64,000 nucleotides of DNA from Conexibacter sp. SYSU D00693 (GCF_017084525.1 NZ_CP070950.1:2232001-2296000), one strand, 5' to 3'; positions 48,809 through 56,997 are shown, counted from the first letter of the stretch. Program-made: numbers and translations. Notes: generated from the sequence alone by a model not told the origin.

Positions 48809-50194
48809 GTGCCGATGGACGCCGCGATGTCCTCCATGTGCCGCGTGGCCGCCGTGCTCGTCCTCGTGCTGCCGGTCGTGGGCTGCGCCTCGGCCCGGGC
48901 TGCGGAGCTCGCGGGCGGCTTCGGCCCCCAGCGCCTCGAGGGCCGCGCAGGCGACGACGTCCTGCGCGGCTTGTCGGGCGACGACGTCCTGCGCGGCGGC
49001 CGCGGAGACGACCGCCTCCACGGGGGCAGCGGCAACGACCACGTCGACGGCGGTCCGGGCGACGACCGGATCGACGGCGGCGACGGCGACGACGCCCTGC
49101 TGGGCGGGCCCGGTCACGACTTCATCGTCGAGACCGGCCAGGGCAACGAACTGCGCATCGAGGGCGGCTCCGGGGACGACTACATCGACGCCAACAGCGG
49201 CGACGACCTGCTCGTGCTGGCCGGCAGCGGCGACGACGTCGTGCGGGGCGGCAACGGCAACGACGAGCTCTTCGGCGAGGGCGGCGACGACGTCCTGGTC
49301 GGCGACCGCGGCATCGGCGTCCTGCACGGGGGCGACGGCCGCGACCGCATCCAGGTCGGCTCGGCCACCGGCTCGTACTTCGGGCGGGGCAACGGCTGGC
49401 CGAAGGTCGACGGCGGCGAGGGTGACGACGAGGTCCAGCTCCTCAGCCCGGCGCAGGTCATCTGCGGCGGGGGCTGGGATGTGGTCGTGGTGCGCTACGC
49501 GTACGCGGCCGACGACGGCATCTACCGCGACGGCTGTGAGGAGGTGCGCGTCGCGCCTCCTCCGGACGGCGCGGCCGACGTCCTGGCCGGGGTCGTGAAC
49601 CGCGGCAAGCTCGTCGGCGGCGCCGCGGCGGCCGCCCGCGGCACCCCCGCCCGCGACGAGCTCGGCACCGCCTCCGGCACGCCGGGCGACGACCGGCTGA
49701 CGATCGTCACGCAGGACGGCCGCAACTTCCTGCCCGGCCTCGCCTGGGACGGTGGCACGCGCTGGTTCCCCATCGTCGCTCCGGGCGACCCGACCAGCCT
49801 GCGCGTCCTCCTCCTCGGCCGCGCCGGTGACGACCTCCTCACGGGCGGCCCGGCCGCCGACCACCTCGAAGGCGAGGTCGGCGACGACGTCCTGCGCGGC
49901 CGGGGCGGCGGCGACCAGCTCTACGGCCGCGCCCACGACGACGTCCTCGACGGCGGCGACGGTGACGACGTCCTCGAGGGCGGCCGCGGACGCGACGACC
50001 TCCGCGGCGGCCCGGGCAGGGATCGCCTCAACGGCGGCTACGACCCCGACCGCCTAGACGGCGGCCCGGGCAACGACCGGCTCACGAGCGTCAGCGGCGG
50101 CCGCGACCGCCTCGACTGCGGCCCGGGCCGCGACGTCGCGTACGTGGACCGCTCGGACCGCGTCAGCGGCTGCGAGCGCGTGCGCCGTCGCTGA
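48809..50194 (+). CDS. Secreted RTX-like (hemolysin-type Ca-binding repeat) protein
   Basis: 461 residues from GTG 48809 (ATG 48815 also possible). A signal peptide with a possible lipobox (VVGCAS) is followed by two blocks of GGxGxDxhx nonapeptides (LSGDDVLRGG, DGGPGDDRIDGG, EGGRGRDDLRGG and others), which form a Ca-binding beta-roll, separated by a ~130-residue non-repetitive region (residues ~220-330). It ends VDRSDRVSGCERVRRR, with a Cys common in Thermoleophilia RTX-like proteins. No toxin or enzyme domain is visible; an adhesin or matrix role is likely. The gene abuts the tRNA-Ser on the other strand. Confidence 0.82.
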   Translation: MPMDAAMSSMCRVAAVLVLVLPVVGCASARAAELAGGFGPQRLEGRAGDDVLRGLSGDDVLRGGRGDDRLHGGSGNDHVDGGPGDDRIDGGDGDDALLGGPGHDFIVETGQGNELRIEGGSGDDYIDANSGDDLLVLAGSGDDVVRGGNGNDELFGEGGDDVLVGDRGIGVLHGGDGRDRIQVGSATGSYFGRGNGWPKVDGGEGDDEVQLLSPAQVICGGGWDVVVVRYAYAADDGIYRDGCEEVRVAPPPDGAADVLAGVVNRGKLVGGAAAAARGTPARDELGTASGTPGDDRLTIVTQDGRNFLPGLAWDGGTRWFPIVAPGDPTSLRVLLLGRAGDDLLTGGPAADHLEGEVGDDVLRGRGGGDQLYGRAHDDVLDGGDGDDVLEGGRGRDDLRGGPGRDRLNGGYDPDRLDGGPGNDRLTSVSGGRDRLDCGPGRDVAYVDRSDRVSGCERVRRR

Positions 50195-50236
50195 GCGTCG
50201 ACCCCCGGCGTGGCACCGGCGCGAGCCGTCCTGAGG

Positions 50237-50324
50237 CGGAGGGGGAGGGATTCGAACCCTCGGTACGGCAAAGCCGCACAACGGTTTTCGAGACCGCCCC
50301 GTTCAACCACTCCGGCACCCCTCC
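50237..50324 (-). tRNA. tRNA-Ser (anticodon CGA)
   Basis: 88-nt cloverleaf read on the minus strand. Acceptor stem GGAGGGG pairs with CCCCTCC and G is the discriminator. The anticodon loop CTCGAAA gives CGA, reading UCG. The long variable arm (GTGCGGC-TTT-GCCGTAC) is typical of serine tRNAs, and the T-arm is GAGGG-TTCGAAT-CCCTC. No CCA is encoded. Confidence 0.95.
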
Positions 50325-50404
50325 GCGAGGCCCGCTACGGGCGGACCGGCAGGGTAGCGCGCCCGGGCGGGTGGTCGTCCCCCGCCCGGGCGCGGCCGTC
50401 AGGG

Positions 50405-51976
50405 TCAGCCCGGGAGGTCGTCGCGGACCTCGTACACGCCGACGGTGCCGCTGACCTCGTAGGAGACGAGGACGAGCGGGCGGCCGGTCGGGGACTGGTC
50501 GGCGGGGACGGTGTCGACGCCCTCGGGCGAGACGTTGCCCGCCGACGAGGGCGAGTAGCCGACGAGGACGGCGCGGCCGGGGTCGGCGGTGAGGTCGTAG
50601 GTGTAGATCGCGCCCAGGCGCTCGGCGCCGAGGACGGCGAGGGTGCGGCGGCCGAGCTCGACGGTGCCGACGCCCTCGGGCTCGGGGCCCTTGTTGTCCG
50701 AGCGCTGGTCGAACGTGGCGGCGGTGCCCTCGCTGTTGAAGAGGTCGGGCTGGAAGGCCGCGGCGGTCTGCTCGAGCTCGGCGCCGGTGTCGTAGGTCAT
50801 CCGCAGGTCGGTGCCGGACAGGATCGACATGGAGCGGGCGCCGAAGCTGTGCAGCTCGTCGACGTCGCCATCCCCGTCGGTGTCGCCCTCGACCTTCGAG
50901 ACGTTCAGGCGACCGAGCTGGGGGTTCTTCTGGAGGTCGACGCGATTCGGGAAGGCGGTCGGGTCCAGCGTGAGGGACGAGACGCGGGCCTCCTCGGAGA
51001 AGCCCGGCCAGTCGCGCGCGTCGCCCTCGTTGGCGGTGGCGAGGTACGTGCGGTCGCGCACCTCGTAGGCCGCGATCGCGTCGGGCTGGGACATCCCCCG
51101 CACGGGCGCCGTGCGGATGTCGATCTTGCCGCCGTTGTTCGGGCCGTCGCGGTCGGACGGGTCGAACGCGTTCTCGGGGAGGCCGTGCTCCTTGCGACCC
51201 AGGCCGCGCACCCCGGACAGGGCGTTGAGCTTCAGGTCGATCGAGGCGACGGCGTTGGTCTCCTGGAGCGTGACCCAGGCGGTCGTGCTCTCCTCGTCGA
51301 CGGCGACGTACTCGGGCTCGGCGTTCTGCGCGAACGTGTGGCCGGGGTAGCCGGCATGCGTGCCGGCGACGCCGCGCCGGTCGAGCGACGTGAAGCCGAT
51401 GCGCTCGACCTCGGACGGGCCGGCCTGGTCGACCGGCGGGCGGACGATGCTGACCGTGCCCTCCGGGTCGATGCTGTCGGGCTGGCCGTAGCTCGACGGC
51501 TCACCCTCGTTGGCGACGAGGACACGGTGCCCGGCCGGGGTGAAGCGGACCATGTCGGGCTGCGAGCCGACGGTCACGGCGCCGCGGGCGCGCAGCGTGC
51601 GGGCGTCGAAGAAGGCGACCGTGCCCGGGGAGGTCTTCGGCGAGGCCTCGACGGCCACGGCGACGACCCCCTTGCTCGAGACGTCGACGGAGTTCGGCGT
51701 GGCGCCGTAGCTCCCCAGCGGGATCGACGTGACGAACGCCGGCGACGACGGGGTGCGCAGGTCGTAGACGTCGAGCCGGTTGGCGGCGGCGTTCGTGGCG
51801 AAGACGCGGCGCGTGCCGGCGTCGAAGGCCGCGATCTCCGCGGACGGCGAGGTGGGCGCGACGGCGGTGCCGAGCGGGACGAGCCCGACGGGCTTCGGGG
51901 CGGCCGTGGCGGTCGCCGGCGCGGCGGCGACGGCGGCCGTGGCAGCGGCGGCCAGGGACAGGCGGAGCGGGTGCAC
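50405..51976 (-). CDS. Secreted choice-of-anchor-I beta-propeller protein
   Basis: 523 residues with a signal peptide (cleavage ATA|A at ~26). Repeated propeller blades have the choice-of-anchor-I wording: FATNAAANRLDVYDLR, PNSVDVSSKGVVAVAVEA, VRFTPAGHRVLVANEGEPSSYG, AWVTLQETNAVASIDL, FTRDDGN-free LATANEGDARDWPGF and PEGVGTVELGRRTLAVLG. Family members are often fused to alkaline-phosphatase or esterase domains; none is present here, so it probably works as a cell-surface binding scaffold. GTG start follows GGAGG (purine-rich) and TAGGAG. Confidence 0.85.
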   Translation of the reverse strand: MHPLRLSLAAAATAAVAAAPATATAAPKPVGLVPLGTAVAPTSPSAEIAAFDAGTRRVFATNAAANRLDVYDLRTPSSPAFVTSIPLGSYGATPNSVDVSSKGVVAVAVEASPKTSPGTVAFFDARTLRARGAVTVGSQPDMVRFTPAGHRVLVANEGEPSSYGQPDSIDPEGTVSIVRPPVDQAGPSEVERIGFTSLDRRGVAGTHAGYPGHTFAQNAEPEYVAVDEESTTAWVTLQETNAVASIDLKLNALSGVRGLGRKEHGLPENAFDPSDRDGPNNGGKIDIRTAPVRGMSQPDAIAAYEVRDRTYLATANEGDARDWPGFSEEARVSSLTLDPTAFPNRVDLQKNPQLGRLNVSKVEGDTDGDGDVDELHSFGARSMSILSGTDLRMTYDTGAELEQTAAAFQPDLFNSEGTAATFDQRSDNKGPEPEGVGTVELGRRTLAVLGAERLGAIYTYDLTADPGRAVLVGYSPSSAGNVSPEGVDTVPADQSPTGRPLVLVSYEVSGTVGVYEVRDDLPG

Positions 51977-52054
51977 CCCCGCCTCCTACCACCGCCCTCC
52001 CCCGCCGACGAGGGGCGTTCACAGGACGCTCACGCCCGGGCGGCCGACCGGGGC

Positions 52055-52597
52055 TCAGCCGGTGACGCGCGCGGCGAGCACCGGGTACTTCAGGCCGCGG
52101 CGCGCGAAGCGGACCGCGTGGGCGACGTTGCCCTCGACGGTGAGCACCGCGCCGCCGCTCGGCTTCGTGCGCACGATCGCGATGTGGGACGCCTTGAGCC
52201 CGCGGCGGAAGGCGAAGAACAGGAGGTCGCCGGGGCGGACCTGGCCCTTCGGGATCGCCTTGAGCCCGCGCTGGCCGCGGACCGCGTCGGTGTACGAGCG
52301 GTCGGGGTCGATGAGCCGCGCCGAGAGCTTGACGCCGGCCCGGCGGAACGCCTCGTGGACGAACGCCCCGCACCAGGCCTGGCACGGCGGCGCCTCGAGC
52401 CCCATCGCGCGCTCCCACCTCGTGATGCGCGCCGAGCAGTTCGTCGTCCCACGCTCGCGGTGGCCGGCCTGCGACACGGCCCAGCTGACGGCCTTCGCGC
52501 GGGCGCCCTCGAGCCCGTCGCCGGCCGCGGGGGCGAGCGCGGGCGTGGCGGCCACGGCGCTGGCGACGACGGTGAGCAGGACGGCCAGGCGGCGCAT
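52055..52597 (-). CDS. Secreted CHAP-domain amidase/peptidase-like protein
   Basis: 180 residues with a signal peptide (cleavage AGA|D near 22). The CHAP (NlpC/P60-related) catalytic pair is visible: Cys in CQAWCGAFVHEAF and His in GLKASHIAIV, with GDLLFFAFRRG before it and an EGNV motif that supplies the polar third residue. Such enzymes cut peptidoglycan cross-links. ATG 52597 with TAGCGT eight bases upstream. A neighbouring secreted protein gene sits just upstream on the same strand. Confidence 0.8.
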   Translation of the reverse strand: MRRLAVLLTVVASAVAATPALAPAAGDGLEGARAKAVSWAVSQAGHRERGTTNCSARITRWERAMGLEAPPCQAWCGAFVHEAFRRAGVKLSARLIDPDRSYTDAVRGQRGLKAIPKGQVRPGDLLFFAFRRGLKASHIAIVRTKPSGGAVLTVEGNVAHAVRFARRGLKYPVLAARVTG

Positions 52598-52605
52598 CGG
52601 GCGCG

Positions 52606-52611
52606 ACGCTA
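52606..52611 (-). promoter_or_regulatory. -10 element of the CHAP gene
   Basis: TAGCGT on the minus strand, eight bases before ATG 52597. Confidence 0.4.
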
Positions 52612-52619
52612 GCGCGACC

Positions 52620-52970
52620 TCAGCGCCGGCGCACCCGGAAGACGTCCACCTGGACCTGGCGCTGGCCGAACGACCCACGGAAGACGGGACCGGCGCCGGT
52701 CACCTGGTCGCCGGGGCGCGGGTCACGGCGCGGGCGCAGCCCCTTGCGCACGTCGAAGACCGTGATCCCCGGCGCGGTGATCGAGCCGCCCTGGGCGACG
52801 ACGTGCAGGTCGCCGTCGCCATCGGGGTCGACCGACTGGATCGTCAGCACCGTGCCGACCGCCGCCCGGCACAGGGACGGCATCGTCCGGGTCGGGCACC
52901 GGGCCGGGACCAGCGGCGGCGACTCGGTGAGGCCGGAGGCGGCGATGAAGGCCAGCACCGCGGCGAGCAC
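52620..52970 (-). CDS. Small secreted protein, beta-rich
   Basis: 116 residues from GTG 52970, fixed by TACAGT six bases upstream. Signal-type N-terminus (VLAAVLAFIAASG). The mature part has two Cys (ARCPTR, SLCRAA) and an OB-like strand pattern (VGTVLTIQSVDPDGDGDLHVVAQGGSITAPGITVFDVRKGL). No named family; the pattern recalls small secreted barrel proteins. Possibly co-transcribed with the CHAP gene. Confidence 0.7.
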   Translation of the reverse strand: MLAAVLAFIAASGLTESPPLVPARCPTRTMPSLCRAAVGTVLTIQSVDPDGDGDLHVVAQGGSITAPGITVFDVRKGLRPRRDPRPGDQVTGAGPVFRGSFGQRQVQVDVFRVRRR

Positions 52971-52976
52971 CGCACC

Positions 52977-52982
52977 ACTGTA
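52977..52982 (-). promoter_or_regulatory. -10 element of the small secreted protein gene
   Basis: TACAGT on the minus strand followed by GGTGCG and GTG (52970). Confidence 0.55.
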
Positions 52983-53019
52983 GGCGCACGACCGTCGGGT
53001 TAGGGCACCCGAACGCGGC

Positions 53020-53025
53020 TACGAT
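53020..53025 (+). promoter_or_regulatory. -10 element of the Pro-rich small gene
   Basis: TACGAT, 13 bases before ATG 53039, a consensus -10 for the divergent plus-strand gene pair. Confidence 0.45.
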
Positions 53026-53038
53026 GGACCTGAGCCCC

Positions 53039-53194
53039 ATGTCGCTGCACGGTCCCTCCCGCACGATCGTCGTCGAGCCCGTCGAGCTCCCGGAGCGCGC
53101 GCCCGCGCCGGCCCGCGAGCCCCAGCCCCAGCCCGATCGCGCGCCCGAGCCGCAGCCGCCCGCGCCCACCCCGGAGCCCGTCCCCGCCCCGTGA
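53039..53194 (+). CDS. Small Pro-rich hypothetical protein (51 aa)
   Basis: MSLHGPSRTIVVEPVELPERAP at the start, then a Pro/Glu/Gln/Arg repeat tail (PAREPQPQPDRAPEPQPP...). The TGA lies in a GTGA overlap with the next gene, and TACGAT stands upstream, so a real translated and coupled small gene is likely despite low complexity. No homologue recognised. Confidence 0.55.
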   Translation: MSLHGPSRTIVVEPVELPERAPAPAREPQPQPDRAPEPQPPAPTPEPVPAP

Positions 53195-53703
53195 GCGCGC
53201 AGCCGGCCGCCGCCGTCGCCCCGGACCTCGCCGGCGCCGTCGTCGGCTTCCGCGCCTGGCGCCTGGTCGGCGACCGCCTGCTGTCCCCCTACATCCCGTG
53301 CCGCTGGGAGGGGCGCCTGCTGCACGCGGACTGCTTCGACGCCAACCGCCGCCTGCAGCAGGGCCGCGGCTGGCTGGCCGAGCCCCACGCCTCGCCGCAC
53401 CCCGACTGCCAGTGCGGCATCTACGCCTACCACCGGCCCGGCACCCAGGCCTACTACGGCGAGTTCGACTGGACCGAGGGCGTCGTCACCTGCTGGGGGC
53501 GCATCGAGGCCCACCGCGCCGGGCTGCGTGCGGAGCACGCGCGCATCGAGGCCCTCGCCCGCCCGCCGGCCAACGAGCCGCGCCGGCGCACGGCGGTCGA
53601 GGCGGTGGCCCGCCGGCTCGGCGTGGAGCTCGTCCCGCGCGACGAGCTCGAGGCGGTGGCAGCGCGGCTCGGCGGGCCGCTGCCGGAGTCGCTGCGCCCC
53701 TAG
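53191..53703 (+). CDS. Cys/His-rich hypothetical protein
   Basis: 170 residues from GTG 53191. Conserved-looking block: GFRAWRLVGDRLLSPYIPCRWEGRLLHADCF, then HPDCQCGIYAYHRPG, with four Cys and several His suited to a zinc site. GEFDWTEGVVTCWGRIEAHRAGLRAEHARIEALA follows. The C-terminal helix has basic RRRTAVEAVARRLG. The CGIYAY core occurs in many actinobacterial proteins of unknown function. It is coupled to the Pro-rich small gene. Confidence 0.7.
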   Translation: MSAQPAAAVAPDLAGAVVGFRAWRLVGDRLLSPYIPCRWEGRLLHADCFDANRRLQQGRGWLAEPHASPHPDCQCGIYAYHRPGTQAYYGEFDWTEGVVTCWGRIEAHRAGLRAEHARIEALARPPANEPRRRTAVEAVARRLGVELVPRDELEAVAARLGGPLPESLRP

Positions 53704-53722
53704 CGCCCCCCCGGGACATCCG

Positions 53723-53761
53723 TTGGCGCATCTTCCGTCTGCAGAGCGGAGGATCCGCCAA
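53723..53761. terminator. Bidirectional hairpin between convergent genes
   Basis: 15-bp imperfect stem (TTGGCGCATCTTCCG with CGGAGGATCCGCCAA, 13 of 15 paired) around the 9-nt loop TCTGCAGAG, in the gap between the genes ending at 53703 and 53797. Confidence 0.55.
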
Positions 53762-53796
53762 TCGATGCTCGCCCCTGGGACCGAGGCCCTGCGGCC

Positions 53797-54273
53797 CTAG
53801 CGCCGCGCGCGGAAGAACGCCCGCAGCACCTCGGCGCACTCGTCCGCCCGCACGCCCCCGACGACCTCGGGCCGGTGGTTGAGCTGCGGCTGGGCCAGGA
53901 CGTCGAGCACGGAGCCGGCCGCGCCGGCCTTCGGGTCCGTGCAGCCGAAGACGACCCGCGGGACCCGCGACAGCACGATCGCGCCCGCGCACATGGTGCA
54001 GGGCTCGAGGGTCACGTAGAGCGTCGCGTCGAGCACCCGCCACGAGCCCAGCGCGGCGGCGGCGCGCTGGAGGGCGAGCACCTCGGCGTGCGCCGTCGGG
54101 TCCTCGCGCAGCTCGCGCTCGTTGTGCCCTGCGCCGAGCACGCGCCCGTCGCCGGCCACGACGACCGCGCCGATCGGCACGTCGCCGTGCGCCTCGGCCG
54201 CCCGTGCCTCATCGAGGGCGAGCGCCATCCAGTCGTCATCGTGTCCAAGCGGCTGCACGCGAGCCGTCATCAT
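53797..54273 (-). CDS. tadA: tRNA-specific adenosine deaminase
   Basis: 158 residues from ATG 54273 (GTG 54288 and ATG 54270 are other choices). Zinc deaminase motifs: TAHAEVLALQ (His, catalytic Glu) and LEPCTMCAGAIVLSR (two Cys). Asn/Asp-rich DVPIGAVVV and HNERELREDPTAHAE match TadA, which converts A34 to inosine in tRNA-Arg(ACG). Length is close to bacterial TadA. It lies between the hairpin and the subtilase gene. Confidence 0.9.
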   Translation of the reverse strand: MMTARVQPLGHDDDWMALALDEARAAEAHGDVPIGAVVVAGDGRVLGAGHNERELREDPTAHAEVLALQRAAAALGSWRVLDATLYVTLEPCTMCAGAIVLSRVPRVVFGCTDPKAGAAGSVLDVLAQPQLNHRPEVVGGVRADECAEVLRAFFRARR

Positions 54274-54322
54274 GCCGACCACAACCACGAGGCTCTGCAG
54301 GCGTTCTCACCTGCACACGCCG

Positions 54323-55618
54323 ATGATGCTGTCCCCGATGCGCCCTGCCCTCCTCGCCCTCGCCGCCGCCGGCGCCCTCCTGGGTGCGCCCGCCGCCGCG
54401 CACGGGGCCGACGCCGTCCCCGGCGAGGTCGTCGTCGCGACCGAGGGCCACGCGACCGCGGCGGCCGCCGGCGGGCCGCAGTTCCACACGGTCCGGACGA
54501 CGGACGTGCAGGGCACCATCCGCCGCCTGCGCCGGCAGGACGGCGTCCGCTACGCCGTCCGCAACGTGAAGGCGCGTGCCGCGGCGTTCATGCCCGACGA
54601 CGTCTGGCAGGGCCACCCGTGGCCGACGATCCAGTGGAACTTCGCCGGGCCGTTCGGCGTCAACGCGCCGGCCGCCTGGGAGCACCTCATCGCCGCCGGG
54701 CGCCCGGGCGGCGCCGGCGTCGTCGTCGCGGTGCTGGACACGGGCGTCGCCTACCGCCAGCGCGGCGAGTACCTCCAGTCGCCCGACCTCGACCCCGCCC
54801 AGTTCGTCGCGGGCTACGACTTCGTCGACGGCGATCCGTACGCCAACGACGCCAACGGCCACGGCACGCACGTCGCGTCGACCATCGGCGAGCAGACGAA
54901 CAACGGCACCGGCCTCACCGGCCTGGCCTACGGCACGAAGCTCATGCCCGTCCGGGTGCTCGACGACCGCGGCGAGGGCGACGCCGCGACGATCGCCAAG
55001 GGCGTGCGCTACGCCGCCCGGCGCGGCGCGCAGGTCATCAACCTCTCGCTCGAGTTCTCCGCCGACGTCCGCCCGCGCGACATCCCGCAGCTGCTGGACG
55101 CCATCGACTACGCGCACGGGCGCGGGGCCGTCATCGTCGGCGCCTCGGGCAACGAGGCCGACGCGGTCGCCTACCCCGCACGCGCGGCGCCGGTCATCTC
55201 CGTGGGCTCGACGACCGAGCACGGCTGCCTGTCGGACTTCTCCAACCGCGGCTTCGGCCTGGACCTCGTCGCCCCCGGCGGCGGACCCGACGAGCTCCTC
55301 GCCCAGCCCGAGTGCCGGCCCCGCGGCCGGCGCGGGCAGAACATCGCCCAGATCACGCTCGTCGGCAAGGAGCGCCGGAGCTTCGGCATCCCCGGCAACT
55401 ACAAGGGCACGTCGATGGCCGTCCCGCACGTCTCGGCCGCCGCCGCGCTCGTCATCGCCAGCGGGGTGCTCGGCGAGCGCCCGTCGCCGGTGGCCGTGGA
55501 GCGCCGGCTCGAGACGACCGCGCGCGACCTCGGCCCGACGGGCCGCGACCGCCACTACGGCGCGGGTCTGCTGGACGCGGGCCGCGCGACCGACCCCGCC
55601 GTCCCCGTCACCCCGTAG
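54323..55618 (+). CDS. Secreted subtilisin-like (S8) serine peptidase
   Basis: 431 residues from ATG 54323 (54326 and 54338 are close alternatives). Signal peptide with AHG|A cleavage at ~32, then a propeptide-like stretch (PGEVVVATEGHATAAAAGG). The catalytic triad is clear: D139 in VAVLDTGVA, H180 in ANGHGTHVA, S364 in YKGTSMAVPHVSAAAA, with oxyanion N in GASGNEADAV. Should cleave extracellular proteins. Only the catalytic domain is present, with no C-terminal anchor. Confidence 0.9.
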   Translation: MMLSPMRPALLALAAAGALLGAPAAAHGADAVPGEVVVATEGHATAAAAGGPQFHTVRTTDVQGTIRRLRRQDGVRYAVRNVKARAAAFMPDDVWQGHPWPTIQWNFAGPFGVNAPAAWEHLIAAGRPGGAGVVVAVLDTGVAYRQRGEYLQSPDLDPAQFVAGYDFVDGDPYANDANGHGTHVASTIGEQTNNGTGLTGLAYGTKLMPVRVLDDRGEGDAATIAKGVRYAARRGAQVINLSLEFSADVRPRDIPQLLDAIDYAHGRGAVIVGASGNEADAVAYPARAAPVISVGSTTEHGCLSDFSNRGFGLDLVAPGGGPDELLAQPECRPRGRRGQNIAQITLVGKERRSFGIPGNYKGTSMAVPHVSAAAALVIASGVLGERPSPVAVERRLETTARDLGPTGRDRHYGAGLLDAGRATDPAVPVTP

Positions 55619-55639
55619 CGGCCCCGCGGCCGCCTCGGC

Positions 55640-56083
55640 CTAGGTCGTGCGGATGATGAGGACGCTGCAGGGGGCGTGGTGGCTGACCTTGTTGGGCACG
55701 GAGCCCAGCAGGAAGCGCTTGGCGCCCGTCATGCCCTTGTTGCCGACCACGATGAGCCCGGCGTCGCGCTCCTCGGCGACGTCGAGGATCGCGTCGGCCG
55801 GGTCGCCCTGGCGGGCGAAGGTCTCGACCGTCACACCCCGCTCCCCGGCCTCCTCGGCCGCGGCACGCAGGGTGGCGTCGACGTCCTCGCGCGGGTTGAC
55901 CATCCACTGGAGGTCGCCCGGCACCTGCGCGGCCTCCTCGCGCAGGCGCGCGTCCGACACCGGCTCGTAGGCACTGACGACCAGGAGCTTGGAGCCCGTG
56001 GACTCCGCGAGCTGCACGGCCTGGTCGACGGCCTTGCGCGCCGTGTCCGACCCGTCGGTCCCCACCACGATCGATCCGAACAT
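55640..56083 (-). CDS. Universal stress protein (UspA family)
   Basis: 147 residues. SIVVGTDGSDTARKAVDQAVQLAESTGSKLLVVSAY begins a Usp domain. The ATP-binding G-2x-G-9x-G(S/T) motif reads GNKGMTGAKRFLLGSVPNKVSHHAPCSVLII. ATG 56083 lies eight bases after TAGGGT (56092-56097). The divergent PHP phosphatase gene begins 30 bp away, with overlapping promoters. Confidence 0.92.
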   Translation of the reverse strand: MFGSIVVGTDGSDTARKAVDQAVQLAESTGSKLLVVSAYEPVSDARLREEAAQVPGDLQWMVNPREDVDATLRAAAEEAGERGVTVETFARQGDPADAILDVAEERDAGLIVVGNKGMTGAKRFLLGSVPNKVSHHAPCSVLIIRTT

Positions 56084-56091
56084 GGATGCGG

Positions 56092-56101
56092 ACCCTATCG
56101 T
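56092..56101. promoter_or_regulatory. Overlapping divergent promoters of usp and PHP phosphatase genes
   Basis: ACCCTATCGT gives TAGGGT on the minus strand (8 bases before ATG 56083) and TATCGT on the plus strand (12 bases before GTG 56114). Confidence 0.45.
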
Positions 56102-56113
56102 TCGCGTCCGCGC

Positions 56114-56887
56114 GTGATCGACCTCCACTGCCACGTCCTGCCCGGCATCGACGACGGGCCCGAGGACCTCGAGGAGGCCCTCGGCCTCTGTCGCGCGCAG
56201 GTGGCCGCCGGGATCACGACGGTCGTGGCCACGCCGCACGTGGCATGGGAGTTCCCGGACAACGACGCCGCGCGCATCGCCGCGGGCGTCGCCAGCGTGC
56301 GCGACGCGCTCGCGCGCGAGGAGCTCGACCTGCAGGTCCTCCCGGGCGCCGAGGTGGCGCTGACGCAGGCCGCCGAGCTCGACGACGAGGAGCTGCGGGC
56401 GCTCACCCTCGGCGGCGGCCCGTGGCTGCTGCTCGAGCCGCCCCTCTCCCCCGCGGCGCCCGACTTCGAGTTCGTCCTGCAGGGCCTCGCGGCCCGCGGC
56501 CACCGGCTCCTCGTCGCCCACCCCGAGCGCATCCCCGCGTTCCTGCGCGACCGCGAGGTCGTCGAGCGCTGCGTCGCCGAGGGGATGCTCATGCAGGTGA
56601 CGGCCGGTTCGTTCGTCGGGCGCTTCGGCCGCGACGTCCAGCGCTTCGCGATGGGGATGCTCCAGGACGGCCTGGTGCACAACGTCGCCTCCGATGCCCA
56701 CGGCCCGTCGCTGCGCCGGCCGCCCGGCGTGCGCGAGCAGCTCGAGCGCGTCGGCTACGGCGACTGGGTCGACCACCTCTGCCGCGCGGTGCCCGAGGCG
56801 CTGCTGGCGGGGACCGAGCCGCCCGAGCCGCCCGAGCAGCCGACGCTGCGCCGCCGGCTCTTCGGCGGGCTCAGGCGAGCTTCGTGA
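56114..56887 (+). CDS. PHP-domain tyrosine-protein phosphatase (CpsB/CapC-like)
   Basis: 257 residues from GTG 56114. PHP motifs are all present: IDLHCHVLPGIDDGPED, TPHVAWEF, AEVALTQAAELDDEEL, VAHPERIPAFLR, and VASDAHGPSLRRP. This is the CpsB/YwqE pattern: Mn-dependent phosphatases that dephosphorylate BY-kinases controlling capsule or exopolysaccharide export. No capsule genes are adjacent, so the partner is elsewhere. The 3' end overlaps a small minus-strand gene by 17 bp. Confidence 0.88.
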   Translation: MIDLHCHVLPGIDDGPEDLEEALGLCRAQVAAGITTVVATPHVAWEFPDNDAARIAAGVASVRDALAREELDLQVLPGAEVALTQAAELDDEELRALTLGGGPWLLLEPPLSPAAPDFEFVLQGLAARGHRLLVAHPERIPAFLRDREVVERCVAEGMLMQVTAGSFVGRFGRDVQRFAMGMLQDGLVHNVASDAHGPSLRRPPGVREQLERVGYGDWVDHLCRAVPEALLAGTEPPEPPEQPTLRRRLFGGLRRAS

Positions 56888-56957
56888 TCGCGATCACGAT
56901 CCCCGCGAGCACGAAGACGCAGCAGAGCACCTGGGTCCAGAACCAGAACGGCGACAT
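56871..56957 (-). CDS. Very small single-pass membrane protein (28 aa)
   Basis: MSPFWFWTQVLCCVFVLAGI then VIAITKLA: one Trp-rich transmembrane helix with two Cys. It is too short for ordinary annotation but has normal GC bias and a good ATG, and the palindrome CTCTAGAG upstream gives a TAGAGG -10 on this strand (56979-56984). I recall similar tiny membrane proteins in actinobacteria, but this was not searched. It overlaps the end of the phosphatase gene. Confidence 0.5.
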   Translation of the reverse strand: MSPFWFWTQVLCCVFVLAGIVIAITKLA

Positions 56958-56978
56958 GGCCCGAGTCTGCCGGACCCG

Positions 56979-56988
56979 CCTCTAGAGT
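56979..56988. promoter_or_regulatory. Shared divergent -10 region
   Basis: CCTCTAGAGT: TAGAGT on the plus strand, nine bases before GTG 56998, and TAGAGG on the minus strand for the 28-aa membrane protein gene. Confidence 0.4.
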
Positions 56989-56997
56989 GACCTCCTC

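Noticed and set aside
45286-49425. Very long Arg/Gly-rich open frames (up to ~1,380 codons) on the opposite strand or other frames
   Set aside because: They are antisense or out-of-frame shadows caused by high GC; composition is Arg/Gly/Ala/Pro with no motifs and they cover well-supported genes.
48900-50194. Short tandem DNA repeats resembling a CRISPR or satellite
   Set aside because: They encode Gly-Asp nonapeptides of the RTX-like protein; spacing is 27 bp in frame and there are no unique spacers.
53723-53761. Hairpin as a mobile-element end or attachment site
   Set aside because: No integrase, direct repeat or target duplication nearby; position between convergent genes favours a terminator.
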